From contig JBEKFZ010000102.1 of NCBI GenBank assembly GCA_050013075.1, forward strand, positions 1 to 15,249: a stretch of DNA of 15,249 bases. The letters run 5' to 3'. Position numbers and translations under genes: made by a program. The DNA is from JBEKIK01 sp050013075. Its GTDB lineage: Bacteria; Planctomycetota; Planctomycetia; Pirellulales; Thermoguttaceae. Numbering within the stretch: position 1 is the stretch's first letter; every line of letters starts with the position of its first letter. The notes beneath the pieces are model-generated. The model searched no databases and had not been told where the DNA came from. It saw only the letters and a list, made by a program, of their open reading frames with translations. This document shows, one piece after another, positions 1 through 8,845 of the stretch.

Positions 1-14
1 ACTGTTTCAGCACT

Positions 15-3000
15 TTACCGGCGGCGGCGCCAGTAAATTCCCAGTCCCATGGCGGCCAGCATGAGCATTGCCCAAGTGGCCGGCTCGGGAACCTCCGACA
101 ACGAGCCTGAGGTCGAGCCGCCGTCAAACGCGGCAATGTTCAACGTGGCCCAGCTCCCGGATCCGATGTCCAGGGTGTCTTGGACTATGGAAGTCGCCGT
201 CAAACTGCCGTCGCCCAGCACCTTGGTCGTGCCGGAGCCGCTGATAGTGCTCACGGTATGCGTGCCGCCGTTGACCTCGAACGTGCCGGAACTACCGGTG
301 CTTATCGCGGAAGCCGCGGCGATCTGGCCGTTGGTGGACAATTCCAGCGTGCCGTTGTTGACGGTGGTTGCGCCGGTGTAGGAGTTGTTGCCTCCGAGGA
401 TTTGAGTGCCGGTGCCGGTTTTGGTCAACGTGCTTCCGCTGCCGCTCAGTATGCCGGTATAAGTATTGTCGAAATCGTTGGTGCCGACCGTCAGGGCGAT
501 CGCTGCCGAACTACCGTTGATTAGGGCTTTCGATTCAGCACCCTTCAATCCACCGAGCGTGACGTTGACAAGGGAGCCAAAGCTGAGCGTGCCGCCTTGG
601 TTGTCGTAGTAGAGCGTGCTGGATCCCAGGGCGAAGGAGTTGTCCAAAGTCAGCCCGCCGAGTGAGATGACCGTGTCGCCGTTGAAGTTGTTGCTGCCCG
701 TTATGAGCAGAGTGCCGGCGCCACTCTTGGTCAGACCGCCGTCGGCCGCGGTGCCCAAGGCGGTATCGTGGATCATGGGTTGATCGATTTCGATGCCGTA
801 TCCGTCGGACACGTTGATCTTCGCCCCGCCGAGCTGTACTTTGGCCGTCAGGCCGATCAAGGCAGGCAGTATAGTCCCGTTCCCCGTGAGAGTGCCGCCG
901 TTGAAGTTTATGGTTGCCAGATGGGTGGCGTCGTTGCCGGTGAGGCCGGTGCTGGTTTTGGTGAATGCCCCAACCGTCAGGGTGCCGCCGTTGAGACTGA
1001 CAATGTTGTTTGTGGCGATTTGGGAACCGGCAATTTCATTGTTGAGATCGAAATTGCCGATCACGGTGACACTGGCGGTGTCCCCTATGGTGAAATTGCC
1101 GCCCGAACGCACGCCGCCGCCGAAGTTTAGAGATGCGAAACTGCTGATGGTGCTGTTTTGGAAAGTGATGCTTGCGGCGTTTCCGGTGTAGTCGGTGTCA
1201 CCGACGACGATAAGGCCGAGGCCGCCGGTGTTTATTCCACCGCTGCCCGACACAGTGAGGTTTCCGAGGACGACGGTTGTGGTGCCGGTGTATGTGTTGG
1301 ATCCTGTCAGGGTCAGGGTGCCGGAGCCGTTTTTGTTCAGGCCCATCTTGCCGGCGCCACTCTGTATGACGCCCGAGAAGCTATAATCCGCGCCAAGGGC
1401 ATTATTAACAAAGAACCACTTATCGGCGGTAAGGTAGGGTTGGATCGTGCCGCTGCCCGAGAGGCCGGTAACGTGTGTGTCGTTGGCTATCTCAAGCGTC
1501 CCGCCCGTGAGGTTCAGGGCGCCGAAGCTCCCGGAAATGTACAGCGTCGATACGCTGGTGTCTAAATAAGAGCCGGTCAGCGACAATGTTCCCGCCCCGG
1601 CCTTGGTCAGGTCGTAGGTGCTGCTGGCGATGTGGTCGACCTTGAGATTGCCGGTACCACCGATGGTGATTGAGCTCGACCCGGCGAGGGTCACTGCCCC
1701 GGTGCCGAAGTCCAGATTTTTGGTTCCTGTAAAGGCGAAGACGCCGTTCCAGGTTTGCGCGTTATTGTTCGACATGACGATGTCCGCGCCGCTGGTGTTG
1801 TCGATCGTGCCGCCGTTAATGGTGAACATGCCTGTTCCCAGCGCGGTGGCTTTGTTGATATTAAGCGTGCCGTCGTTTAACGTCGTGCCGCCGGAGTAAG
1901 AGTTGGTGGTGGCGATGGTCAGCGTGCCGGAGCCGCTTTTGATCAGGGACCCGGTGCCGCCGATACCGTAGTCACCGATAAAGGAGTAAGTCTTAGTGGT
2001 GTTGTTCACCGTGACGAGCGACGGACTTACGGTGGTGGTGATGTTCACGGTGGTATGCGTGGCCGAGTTATCGAAAAACACTGCGTCGGCCGGCGGACCT
2101 TCCTGGTAAACCGTGGCGACCGAGGGGTTTGAGTACTCCTTCCAGTTTTGAATTCCGGATCCGGGCGTTCCATCGGGATTGAGGTTCCCGATGTTCCAAT
2201 CGTACGTACCGGTGCCTACATTAAGAACAGTGCCGGTCCACACCGGATAGTTAACGTCCGTTATCTGCAACTTGATGTATGGGTTGGAGGGGTCGTTGGT
2301 GTTGTTTGTCAAAGAACCCACGACGCGAATCGGCAGCGCGAGGACGAAGGCGCCAAATCCGCTGCCCTGTATCGTGCCCTTGTAGTTCACCAACGCATAG
2401 GTGCCTGTTTGGTAAACCTGGAGGCCGGGGTTGACGTAGGTGCCTGTGGTGCTGCCATTGCCATAGGCGGTTAAACCATTCGAGCTGGTAACGTTGATGG
2501 TCGTAATGGACGAGCCGGTGCAGGATAGGGTCTCGGTATCGGTGTCAGTGGAACCAAATGTTAGTGTCCCGATGGTCATGCCACTGGAGCCGACGGCCAG
2601 GCCCGCGCCGGAATTGACCGTGACGCCGCTGGTGGCTTGAACGCCGTTTAAGGACAGCGTTCCCTGACTGACGGTCGTGGCGCCGGTGTATGTGTTGGCG
2701 GCGGTGAGAATCGCCGTGCTGCCGTAGCATTGTTGGATAACGCTGCCGTTGCCGCTGATGAGGTTAGCAATCGTGAAGGAATCGCTGCGATTGAAGGAGA
2801 GTACGCTGCTGTTATTGAGGACGACCCCGCCCGTGCCCAGCGTACCGCCCGAAAGGTTGGTGTTGTTATAGCCCAACTGGAGCGTGCCGGCATTAACAAT
2901 GGTGCCGCCGGTGTAGGTGTTGGTGCCCGTGAGGATCAACGTGCCGGCGCCGCTCTTGGTCAAACCGCCGTCGGTCGCGGGGCTCACAATGGCAGGATCG

Positions 3001-6000
3001 TGCACCAGGGCGTGGTTGATCTGGATGGTGTTTCCACCATCGTCGATCTTCGCCCCGCCGGCCTGCACGTTGCAGGTCACGCCCTCAAAATACATGACCG
3101 CCCCGGTAACGGCACTGTAGTCATCGGCCGGCAGTAGAGTCCCGTACCCCATGATCGTGCCGCCGTTGAAGTTTATAGCCGCCAGATGTGCATGTCCTAT
3201 CTGGTTGTTGGATTTGATGAACGTGCCGCCGTTAAATATCAGCGTGCCGCCGTTGAGATTGATCTGGTTGTTTGTGGTTACGGTTGAATCGCCGCCGGCG
3301 GTTTCTTCATTATTGACATCGAAATTTCCCGTTACGGTGACACTGGCGCTGTCCTGGATGGTGAAATTACCGCCGGCACGGCTATTCGTGCCGATGTCCA
3401 GGGCCGAGAAACTGCTGATGGAACTGCCGCTGAATGTAACTGTGGCGATACTGCTTCCGCTTCCGTATCCAGGGACGTCGTTGGCGATATGCATCGCAGC
3501 GCCGGTGGCCAGACCGCCCGCGGAGACAATTACATTTCCCCGGTTAAAGTATGTGGCGCCGCTATAGCTGCTATTGCCGGTCAAGGTCATGGTGCCGGTG
3601 CCGGTTTTCAAGAGCGAGCCAGCGCCGGTAATTGCGCCGGAATAGGCGCAATCGACACTCCCGTTGCCTACTTGGAACAATACGGCGCCGCCGGTATCGT
3701 TGCTGATACTCAGGTCTTGAGAGCCGTTCAGGCCTTGGATGTTTGTAATGCCAGTCTCGGGGGTGGTGCCGCTGTGGCCGTCGCCAATTGTACCCGTGAG
3801 CGCGCCAAAGCTGATCGTACCGCCCGTGCCGCCCGGGTAAATGTAGTTGAGCGTGCTGTTTTGCAGGGCCAATGGATTGCCCAGTCTCAGTATGCCGCCC
3901 GAGATTGTCGTGGTCCCGGAGAAGGTATTGGCGTTGCTTAAGGTGAGCGTGCCCAAGCCGGTCTTAATCAGGTTGCCCGTGCCGTACCCGGCAACGGGGT
4001 CTCCATTATTGGCGACGACGCCGGCGACGGTGAATTCCTGGCCGTTGTCCACGTCGATTGTGCCCGAGCCGGTGAACCCGAAGGTCGGTCCCAAGGCCAC
4101 GCCGCGGTTTGCATGCAGCGTGATCGTGTTGGAGGAATTAAGCGTGCCGCCGTTGATCACGACGTTGCCCGCGGTGGCGGCTAACGGGACTACGCCCAAG
4201 GGAGCGGAATTGCCGGCGTTGAGGCCATCCGCGGCGATGGAAATCGTGCCGGCGTTGATCGTGGTGCCGCCGTTATAGCTGTTGTTGGTGAGGATGGTCA
4301 CTTTGCCGGCGCCGCTGGCTTTGTGCAGGCTGGGGCCGTTTGCAATGCCGAAAGCTCCTTGAATGATATAGTCGTTGCCGACGGTGTTGGTGAAGGTCAC
4401 GCTAGAAGGCTGGACGTCGGCCGAGGAAATGTTGACTGTTTTTGCGCCGCTGTCGTCGAAAGTCACGTTATCGCCGATGTAAAATTTGGAGGCCGCGTTT
4501 GGAGGAGCGGTCATTTTCCAATTCACAGTCGCATCTGAATCCCAGACCCCGGCACCCAACGCTCCCACCCAAGTGATATTGTTGTCTGCGCCCGTTACGC
4601 TCAAATCGACCTCCTTATTGCCGGAATTATCGACCAGGCTGTAAATTTTGGCGCGTAAGGCCCCGCTGGGCGGGACCGTTACGAGCGTGAAAGCGTTGAT
4701 ATTCGTGATGCTAGTGCCATATTTGATCAAATCATAGGTGCCGTTGTTAAGAGAGGTGCCGTAAATGTTGATTGATACTGAGCCCGCTCCATTAGTTGTA
4801 ACACCGCCTGTAACTGTCAGGGGGTTTGTACCGGTAGGCTGATTGTAGTTGATGGTGCCGGCGCCGCTGAAGGTCAGGCTGCCCACAGTAAGCTTAGTAC
4901 CACTAAAGCCGACCTGGCCGTCTTCGATGGTGCCGCCGGCAGTGACGGTAACGGCTTTGGTAATCACTCCCTGCCCACCCAAGGTTGCGCCGCTGCTGAC
5001 ACTAATGGGATTGGCCACCGACGCGTTGTTGAAATAAATAGTGCCGCCCTTGACGGCAATGGAACCGGTGCCGGAAATGGCGTTGGGAACATCGAGTGAG
5101 TTGTTGCGGTTGAACACCAAGCCGCCGGTAACGACAGGGGAATTGTTGGTCACCGCGCCCGTGCCCAGCGTGCCCGTTGCGGTGGCGTTGCCGATCTGGA
5201 GCGTGCCATCGTTGATCGTCGTCGTGCCGGTATAATAGCCATTGCCGGTTCCAGTCAGCGTAAGTGTGCCGGTTCCGACCTTTGTTAAACTAATAGTGCC
5301 AGAACCATTGCTGATGCTGCCGGCATAAGTCGTATTGGTATTCAAAGAACCAATTTGAAACGTACCGCTGCCACTTCTGCTTTGTAGCCAGCTTGTACCG
5401 TCGCCGCCGGAAAGACCTCCTAGCGTAGCAACATTGCTATCCGCACTCCCGAAATAGGCAGCGTAGGTGCAGTAAGGCCCGATATCAAGGGCCCAAGGAT
5501 TCGTGGTATTGTAAATCTGTATGTTCGAGTTTACACGGAAAGTCATGCCGTCCGTTGTGCCGATGTTCTGCCTAAGTTGAAGCGTGCCCGTAAAGTCGCT
5601 CCAGCCATGTTGGCTCGCGGTGCCGGCAGTTACGCCCATGGTAATGGTGTTGTTGTCTTTACCCAGACAGCTTAGGGTCAATATTCCCGATCCAGTGACG
5701 GTTGTCGGAGCAAGACCACCCGCGGCCCTCATGGCAAGCGTGGCGTTGTTGGCGCCAATATCGACTCCGCAGGTCAGCGAATTTGCATTGCTATGTCCAT
5801 AAAGAATGAGCTGGGTGTTGTTTCCGAAATGAACGGTGCTTGCGCTTACAAATGGTATGTTGTCGGCGTTCCTGTCGGCATCGATTGTGCCGGCATTGAT
5901 GTAGGTATCGCCGGTGTAGGTTGCGGGATTGTAAAGATACAAAGTACCGGGGCCGTTTTTGGTGAGGCTGTAACCTTGCGACGACCCGCCCGTAGGCGTA

Positions 6001-7130
6001 TCGGAAATTTGGCCGACGGTGAGGTTTCCGGCTTGAGTTCCAGTTGGCGGCGTGCCGTTGACGGTGACTGTAATATTTCCGCCCAGCAATACTGTACCGT
6101 TGCTGAAACTGAGGTTTTGCGTGCCGCCGAAGGTGAAATTGCCGTTCCATTGATGCTGAGTGGCGTTGGAAAGCGTGATGGCTGCGCCGCTGGTATTGTC
6201 GATAGTGCCGCCGTTTATGATGAACGTGCCGGTGCTCAAGGCGGAGGCGTTGTTGATGTTCAGCGTGCCTGCGTTTAGCGTGGTGTTGCCCGTGTAACTG
6301 TTGGCTCCCGAGAGTGTGAGAGCGCCCGCTCCGGCCTTGGTCAGACCATAACCTGAACTTGAGCTGGCAATCGAGCCGCCGACGGAGAGTGTGCCGGCGT
6401 TGACCGTTACTTGACGAGTTGAGTTGTTGATCGTTACGGCGCCGGTGCCGAGGTTCAGGTTGTAGGAGCCGGTGAAGCTAAAGTCGCCGTCCCATTGCTG
6501 TACGTTGTTGTTGGTGCTCGTGGTGATGGCCGCGCCGCTGGTATTGTCGATAGTGCCGGTGCTTATGATTAAAGTGCTGGTTCCCAAGGCTGCGGCATTA
6601 TTGATGTTCAGTGTGCCTGCCGAAAGTGTGGTGTTGCCCGAGTATGTGTTGGTTCCTGATAGGGTCAACGCGCCGACTCCGGCCTTGGTCAGGCCATTGG
6701 CGCCGGCCATATTCGCGTTAATTTGGGCAACCTTGCCGGTGCCCAGCGCGTTAACCGTAATAACCGTCGGGGTGCTCAAACCGTTGTCCAAGGTCAAGAT
6801 ATTGGAGCCGCTGGGGTCGGAGATGATCCAGCTTCCGGCCGAGCCAGTGGTCGTTTCGCCGAAATTAAGAGTGCCGACCGTGGCGCCCTGGTCCAGAGTG
6901 ATCGTGCGATTGGCAGCGATATCGATGTTGAAGTTCACGACTGCGCCGATTGCGTTTGGCACCACGCCGCCGGTCCAGTAGTTGTTCGGAACGCCGCTCC
7001 AAAAGCCGTCGGAATCGTTGTTCCAAGATTGCCCGGCTGCTGAAGCCAACATGAGCATAAAACAAATCGTTGCCGCTGTAAGCACCTTGAATCCGTAACC
7101 GACGCATGAACTTTGCAGTTTTGGCGACAT
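15..7130 (-). CDS. Giant exported beta-strand-repeat protein with PEP-CTERM anchor
   Basis: Predicted cell-surface or extracellular protein of 2,371 residues. Seen: an N-terminal signal peptide (hydrophobic stretch about residues 15-31, Ala-rich cleavage region ASAAG), then about 14 units of the form LTKxGxGTLTLxGxNxYxGxTxxxxGTL. This matches the autotransporter-associated beta-strand repeat (PATR, TIGR02601 type). The last 25 residues are a PEP-CTERM signal: VPEP, a hydrophobic helix, then four arginines. Composition is rich in Gly, Thr, Asn and Ser, as expected for a beta-solenoid. There is no C-terminal autotransporter beta-barrel, so export is probably by Sec with exosortase processing rather than type V secretion. 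Start: the first ATG (7136) lies only two bases after AAAGGG, while the ATG at 7130 is eight bases away, so 7130 is preferred. Three Trp-rich head modules and long internal duplications give a mosaic build. The ligand or role is unknown; an adhesin or structural surface function is inference only. Confidence 0.93.
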   Translation of the reverse strand: MSPKLQSSCVGYGFKVLTAATICFMLMLASAAGQSWNNDSDGFWSGVPNNYWTGGVVPNAIGAVVNFNIDIAANRTITLDQGATVGTLNFGETTTGSAGSWIISDPSGSNILTLDNGLSTPTVITVNALGTGKVAQINANMAGANGLTKAGVGALTLSGTNTYSGNTTLSAGTLNINNAAALGTSTLIISTGTIDNTSGAAITTSTNNNVQQWDGDFSFTGSYNLNLGTGAVTINNSTRQVTVNAGTLSVGGSIASSSSGYGLTKAGAGALTLSGANSYTGNTTLNAGTLNINNASALSTGTFIINGGTIDNTSGAAITLSNATQHQWNGNFTFGGTQNLSFSNGTVLLGGNITVTVNGTPPTGTQAGNLTVGQISDTPTGGSSQGYSLTKNGPGTLYLYNPATYTGDTYINAGTIDADRNADNIPFVSASTVHFGNNTQLILYGHSNANSLTCGVDIGANNATLAMRAAGGLAPTTVTGSGILTLSCLGKDNNTITMGVTAGTASQHGWSDFTGTLQLRQNIGTTDGMTFRVNSNIQIYNTTNPWALDIGPYCTYAAYFGSADSNVATLGGLSGGDGTSWLQSRSGSGTFQIGSLNTNTTYAGSISNGSGTISLTKVGTGTLTLTGTGNGYYTGTTTINDGTLQIGNATATGTLGTGAVTNNSPVVTGGLVFNRNNSLDVPNAISGTGSIAVKGGTIYFNNASVANPISVSSGATLGGQGVITKAVTVTAGGTIEDGQVGFSGTKLTVGSLTFSGAGTINYNQPTGTNPLTVTGGVTTNGAGSVSINIYGTSLNNGTYDLIKYGTSITNINAFTLVTVPPSGALRAKIYSLVDNSGNKEVDLSVTGADNNITWVGALGAGVWDSDATVNWKMTAPPNAASKFYIGDNVTFDDSGAKTVNISSADVQPSSVTFTNTVGNDYIIQGAFGIANGPSLHKASGAGKVTILTNNSYNGGTTINAGTISIAADGLNAGNSAPLGVVPLAATAGNVVINGGTLNSSNTITLHANRGVALGPTFGFTGSGTIDVDNGQEFTVAGVVANNGDPVAGYGTGNLIKTGLGTLTLSNANTFSGTTTISGGILRLGNPLALQNSTLNYIYPGGTGGTISFGALTGTIGDGHSGTTPETGITNIQGLNGSQDLSISNDTGGAVLFQVGNGSVDCAYSGAITGAGSLLKTGTGTMTLTGNSSYSGATYFNRGNVIVSAGGLATGAAMHIANDVPGYGSGSSIATVTFSGSSISSFSALDIGTNSRAGGNFTIQDSASVTVTGNFDVNNEETAGGDSTVTTNNQINLNGGTLIFNGGTFIKSNNQIGHAHLAAINFNGGTIMGYGTLLPADDYSAVTGAVMYFEGVTCNVQAGGAKIDDGGNTIQINHALVHDPAIVSPATDGGLTKSGAGTLILTGTNTYTGGTIVNAGTLQLGYNNTNLSGGTLGTGGVVLNNSSVLSFNRSDSFTIANLISGNGSVIQQCYGSTAILTAANTYTGATTVSQGTLSLNGVQATSGVTVNSGAGLAVGSSGMTIGTLTFGSTDTDTETLSCTGSSITTINVTSSNGLTAYGNGSTTGTYVNPGLQVYQTGTYALVNYKGTIQGSGFGAFVLALPIRVVGSLTNNTNDPSNPYIKLQITDVNYPVWTGTVLNVGTGTYDWNIGNLNPDGTPGSGIQNWKEYSNPSVATVYQEGPPADAVFFDNSATHTTVNITTTVSPSLVTVNNTTKTYSFIGDYGIGGTGSLIKSGSGTLTIATTNSYSGGTTLNDGTLNINKATALGTGMFTINGGTIDNTSGADIVMSNNNAQTWNGVFAFTGTKNLDFGTGAVTLAGSSSITIGGTGNLKVDHIASSTYDLTKAGAGTLSLTGSYLDTSVSTLYISGSFGALNLTGGTLEIANDTHVTGLSGSGTIQPYLTADKWFFVNNALGADYSFSGVIQSGAGKMGLNKNGSGTLTLTGSNTYTGTTTVVLGNLTVSGSGGINTGGLGLIVVGDTDYTGNAASITFQNSTISSFASLNFGGGVRSGGNFTIGDTASVTVIGNFDLNNEIAGSQIATNNIVSLNGGTLTVGAFTKTSTGLTGNDATHLATINFNGGTLTGNGTILPALIGLTAKVQLGGAKINVSDGYGIEIDQPMIHDTALGTAADGGLTKSGAGTLLITGSNNFNGDTVISLGGLTLDNSFALGSSTLYYDNQGGTLSFGSLVNVTLGGLKGAESKALINGSSAAIALTVGTNDFDNTYTGILSGSGSTLTKTGTGTQILGGNNSYTGATTVNNGTLELSTNGQIAAASAISTGSSGTFEVNGGTHTVSTISGSGTTKVLGDGSLTATSIVQDTLDIGSGSWATLNIAAFDGGSTSGSLSEVPEPATWAMLMLAAMGLGIYWRRRR
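18..92 (-). other. PEP-CTERM sorting signal (C-terminus of giant protein)
   Basis: The last 25 codons read VPEPATWAMLML, a continuing hydrophobic run and a WRRRR end. This is the tripartite PEP-CTERM signal: PEP motif, membrane helix, basic tail. Known biology: it is recognised by an exosortase (EpsH-type) that cleaves near the PEP motif. No exosortase gene lies in this window, so one is expected elsewhere in the genome. Confidence 0.93.
708..1265 (-). repeat. Internal long duplication in giant gene, copy 2
   Basis: Encodes a ~185-residue stretch that runs from GNLTVSGSGG through SSFASLNFG, GGNFTIGDTASVTV, GNFDLNNE, ATINFNGGTLTGNGT and QLGGAKI to TAADGGLTKSGAGTL. The same ordered set of motifs recurs at 2938-3540 in the same protein. 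The duplication spans one strand-repeat unit and the whole non-canonical segment between two units. The nucleotide match is strongest at the segment end that encodes DGGLTKSGAGTL. Confidence 0.8.
2938..3540 (-). repeat. Internal long duplication in giant gene, copy 1
   Basis: Partner of 708-1265. Encodes GNVIVSAGGLATG, SSISSFSALDIG, GGNFTIQDSASVTV, GNFDVNNEE, AINFNGGTIMGYGT, QAGGAKIDDGG and TDGGLTKSGAGTL in the same order. This copy is somewhat longer, with extra residues around the FNGGTFIKSNNQ and MYFEGVT stretches. The two copies have diverged clearly in protein sequence, so this is an old duplication and not an assembly artefact. Confidence 0.8.
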
Positions 7131-7514
7131 AAACATTACCCTTTCAAAACAGAAATGTAGGAAGATTAGTGAAACCCGAACGTGCTCTTCTGTTCCTGAA
7201 AAATACTAAAAAGATTCGTTGTCAAAATCCACGGCTGCTTTATCCAGCAAGCGCTTTGCCAATGCCGGACGGGCGGGCCATGCAAACAAATGATTTTGTT
7301 GAAGTTCTAATAGGCGATGTATGAGAAAAGCAATACTTTTATCCTTGGCATATTGCCATGGGGACTCAAAACATCCTCAAACGCTGCCTCGCAAAAAAAT
7401 CAAAAACAATGGCCGCCAAATCTCTGAATTCCGTCTAAACGACAATATCAAAAAATAGGTAATCCGAGGAATACCCGTTACAACCGAAATTTATTATCTA
7501 CTCCACCACGCTTT

Positions 7515-7770
7515 AGTTTAACAAAGATAACGAAATTATCAAGTATTTGTGCTGCGGAAAACTTGATTTTTTTTGCGCGATCTGGGATAAATGGGGGGTA
7601 CGAAACAACTTTCGGCGTAAATACCTGCTTAAAAGCGGCAATGCAAAGTTGTTCGGCGGTAAATCACGGAAAAGCGGCAAGGAAACACGGTTAGTAAGTT
7701 TAACAAAGACGTTCAAGATTTGCGCATAAATGAAATAAATCGCAATTATTCCTATGAAATAAATGGGGGG
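7515..7770. repeat. Degenerate ~180-bp direct duplication upstream of the zinc-ribbon gene
   Basis: AGTTTAACAAAGA occurs exactly at 7515-7527 and 7697-7709. In both copies it is followed by a TCAAG/ATTTG/GC stretch and later by ATAAATGGGGGG (7587-7598 and 7759-7770). The offset shrinks from 182 to 172 bases, which fits a duplication that has since gained and lost bases. The second copy supplies the G-rich Shine-Dalgarno of the downstream gene. Confidence 0.5.
7611..7680. repeat. Imperfect tandem repeat, period 41
   Basis: Two copies of TTCGGCG(G)TAAAT followed, after 4-8 bases, by AAAAGCGGCAA, at 7611-7641 and 7652-7680. They sit upstream of the zinc-ribbon gene and could be a paired binding site or simply a local duplication. 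Their function cannot be read from the sequence. Confidence 0.5.
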
Positions 7771-7777
7771 AGTCATT

Positions 7778-8845
7778 GTGGCTGAAGAAACGCCCGTGCC
7801 AAATCAAATCCTCTGCCCGTACTGCAAACGTTTGATTACGTTGCCGGCTATTACGCTGGGGTCGAAGGAAAAATGCCCGCATTGCGATATCGAATTCGTG
7901 GTTTCCAGCAGGCTGTTTCCCCCCCAAGTCTCGGATAATAGTGATGATCCAACCGAGGGGTATGGATTACAAACCAAACTTCCCCTGGAAGCCGCCGAAC
8001 CGACCTTGCTTTCCCAGGCAAATGCGCTGGAACAGGATGCGGAAATCGCGGGGAAAAAAGCCTCCTGGCGACCCATGGAAACGCCGTCCTTGGGGCTTTT
8101 TTTCAAGGGAACGTTTATATTTCCGTTTAGCGCCGGTCCGCGCGGTTGGCTTTTAATTCTGTTGATGCTTTGTATTGCGGTGTCGGGATCGGCGTCATTG
8201 GCGATATATTTCGGCAATTTTCCTTCCAACACCATATTTAGTGCCGATAAATGGTTCGCCAGCGCCATGTTAAGCGCTCTTACAATAATGCTCGGACTGT
8301 TTGGTTTATTCCTGTCCTCGTCCGTGTGTTTGACTATAATGCGCGATACCGCGGAGGGCATGGATAAATTTAAGGATCAGCATTTGGGCTGGTTTACCGA
8401 TTGGGTCGGGGAAACCGCTTATCTTGCGGCCAATCTTTTTTGGGGCGCTTTGCCTGCCGTGATCTTGATTTTCTTATTGCCCGTCAGGTTTGATATGCGG
8501 CCGCCGATCTATTTATTCTCTGAGACGTTCCTGTTTCCGATTTGTCTGATGTCGTCGCTGGAATGTAAATCGTCGGTCACTCCGTATTCAAAAGCGGTCT
8601 GGAAAAGTCTGTTTTACGCCTGGCACGCCTGGGCGTTGTTTTATCTGCTGACGTTGCTGATCGGCGAGTTGATCGTATACTTGATGCGAGTGATTCCGTT
8701 TGGAGACATTCGGGCGGAACTTTTATTTATTTCCGTTGTTTTGCCGTTTTTATTGGTTGTATATTTCCGCTTATTGGGTCGTCTTGCCTGGTTTTGCTCC
8801 GGGCGATTCGAGGAAGACGCCAGGATTCGGGGTTCTGAACCCTGA
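7778..8845 (+). CDS. Zinc-ribbon, multi-pass membrane protein of unknown function
   Basis: About 355 residues. Seen: an N-terminal zinc-ribbon-like motif, CPYC (residues 13-16) and CPHC (33-36), 16 residues apart, probably binding one Zn ion in the cytoplasm. A polar linker of about 90 residues follows, then five or six hydrophobic segments: GWLLILLMLCIAVSG, an AMLSALTIMLGLFG stretch, a GALPAVILIFLL stretch, a short ETFLFPICLM segment, ALFYLLTLLIGELIVYL and LFISVVLPFLLVVYF. The C-terminus reads GRLAWFC and an acidic tail. Planctomycete genomes carry many such ribbon-plus-membrane proteins of unknown role. Start choice: GGGGGGAG lies five bases before GTG at 7778; the in-frame ATG at 7763 overlaps that site and has no ribosome binding site of its own. 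The final RIRGSEP codons lie inside a heptamer repeat, so the C-terminus may have been reshaped by it. Confidence 0.75.
   Translation: MAEETPVPNQILCPYCKRLITLPAITLGSKEKCPHCDIEFVVSSRLFPPQVSDNSDDPTEGYGLQTKLPLEAAEPTLLSQANALEQDAEIAGKKASWRPMETPSLGLFFKGTFIFPFSAGPRGWLLILLMLCIAVSGSASLAIYFGNFPSNTIFSADKWFASAMLSALTIMLGLFGLFLSSSVCLTIMRDTAEGMDKFKDQHLGWFTDWVGETAYLAANLFWGALPAVILIFLLPVRFDMRPPIYLFSETFLFPICLMSSLECKSSVTPYSKAVWKSLFYAWHAWALFYLLTLLIGELIVYLMRVIPFGDIRAELLFISVVLPFLLVVYFRLLGRLAWFCSGRFEEDARIRGSEP

Larger units (their letters stand above)
7131..7777. promoter_or_regulatory. Divergent intergenic region with imperfect duplications
   Basis: About 650 bases, clearly AT-richer than its neighbours, between the giant gene (minus) and the zinc-ribbon gene (plus). 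For the giant gene, a perfect TTGACA lies at 7220-7225 on the minus strand, but I see no good -10 at 16-18 bases, so that promoter is uncertain. For the plus-strand gene, a weak TTGATT (7563-7568), 17 bases, GATAAA (7586-7591) pair is possible. The region also holds two sets of imperfect direct repeats (7515-7598 with 7697-7770, and 7611-7641 with 7652-7680). I see no convincing gene; open frames here lack Shine-Dalgarno sites and family resemblance. Confidence 0.55.

Noticed and set aside
49..7043. Many open frames of 60-170 codons on the plus strand across the giant gene
   Set aside because: They are antisense shadows caused by the repetitive, stop-poor composition. Their products are low-complexity Val/Pro/Ala-rich strings, without Shine-Dalgarno sites or recognisable domains.
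15..7130. Classical type V autotransporter
   Set aside because: The strand repeats match passenger domains, but there is no C-terminal beta-barrel; the protein ends in a PEP-CTERM signal.
7220..7225. TTGACA as the promoter of the giant gene
   Set aside because: A perfect -35 hexamer, but no acceptable -10 at 16-18 bases on the minus strand (only TTTTCA-like), so not called as a promoter.
7513..7776. Open frames on both strands in the AT-rich spacer
   Set aside because: They run through imperfect direct repeats, start on weak codons without ribosome binding sites and encode no recognisable protein.
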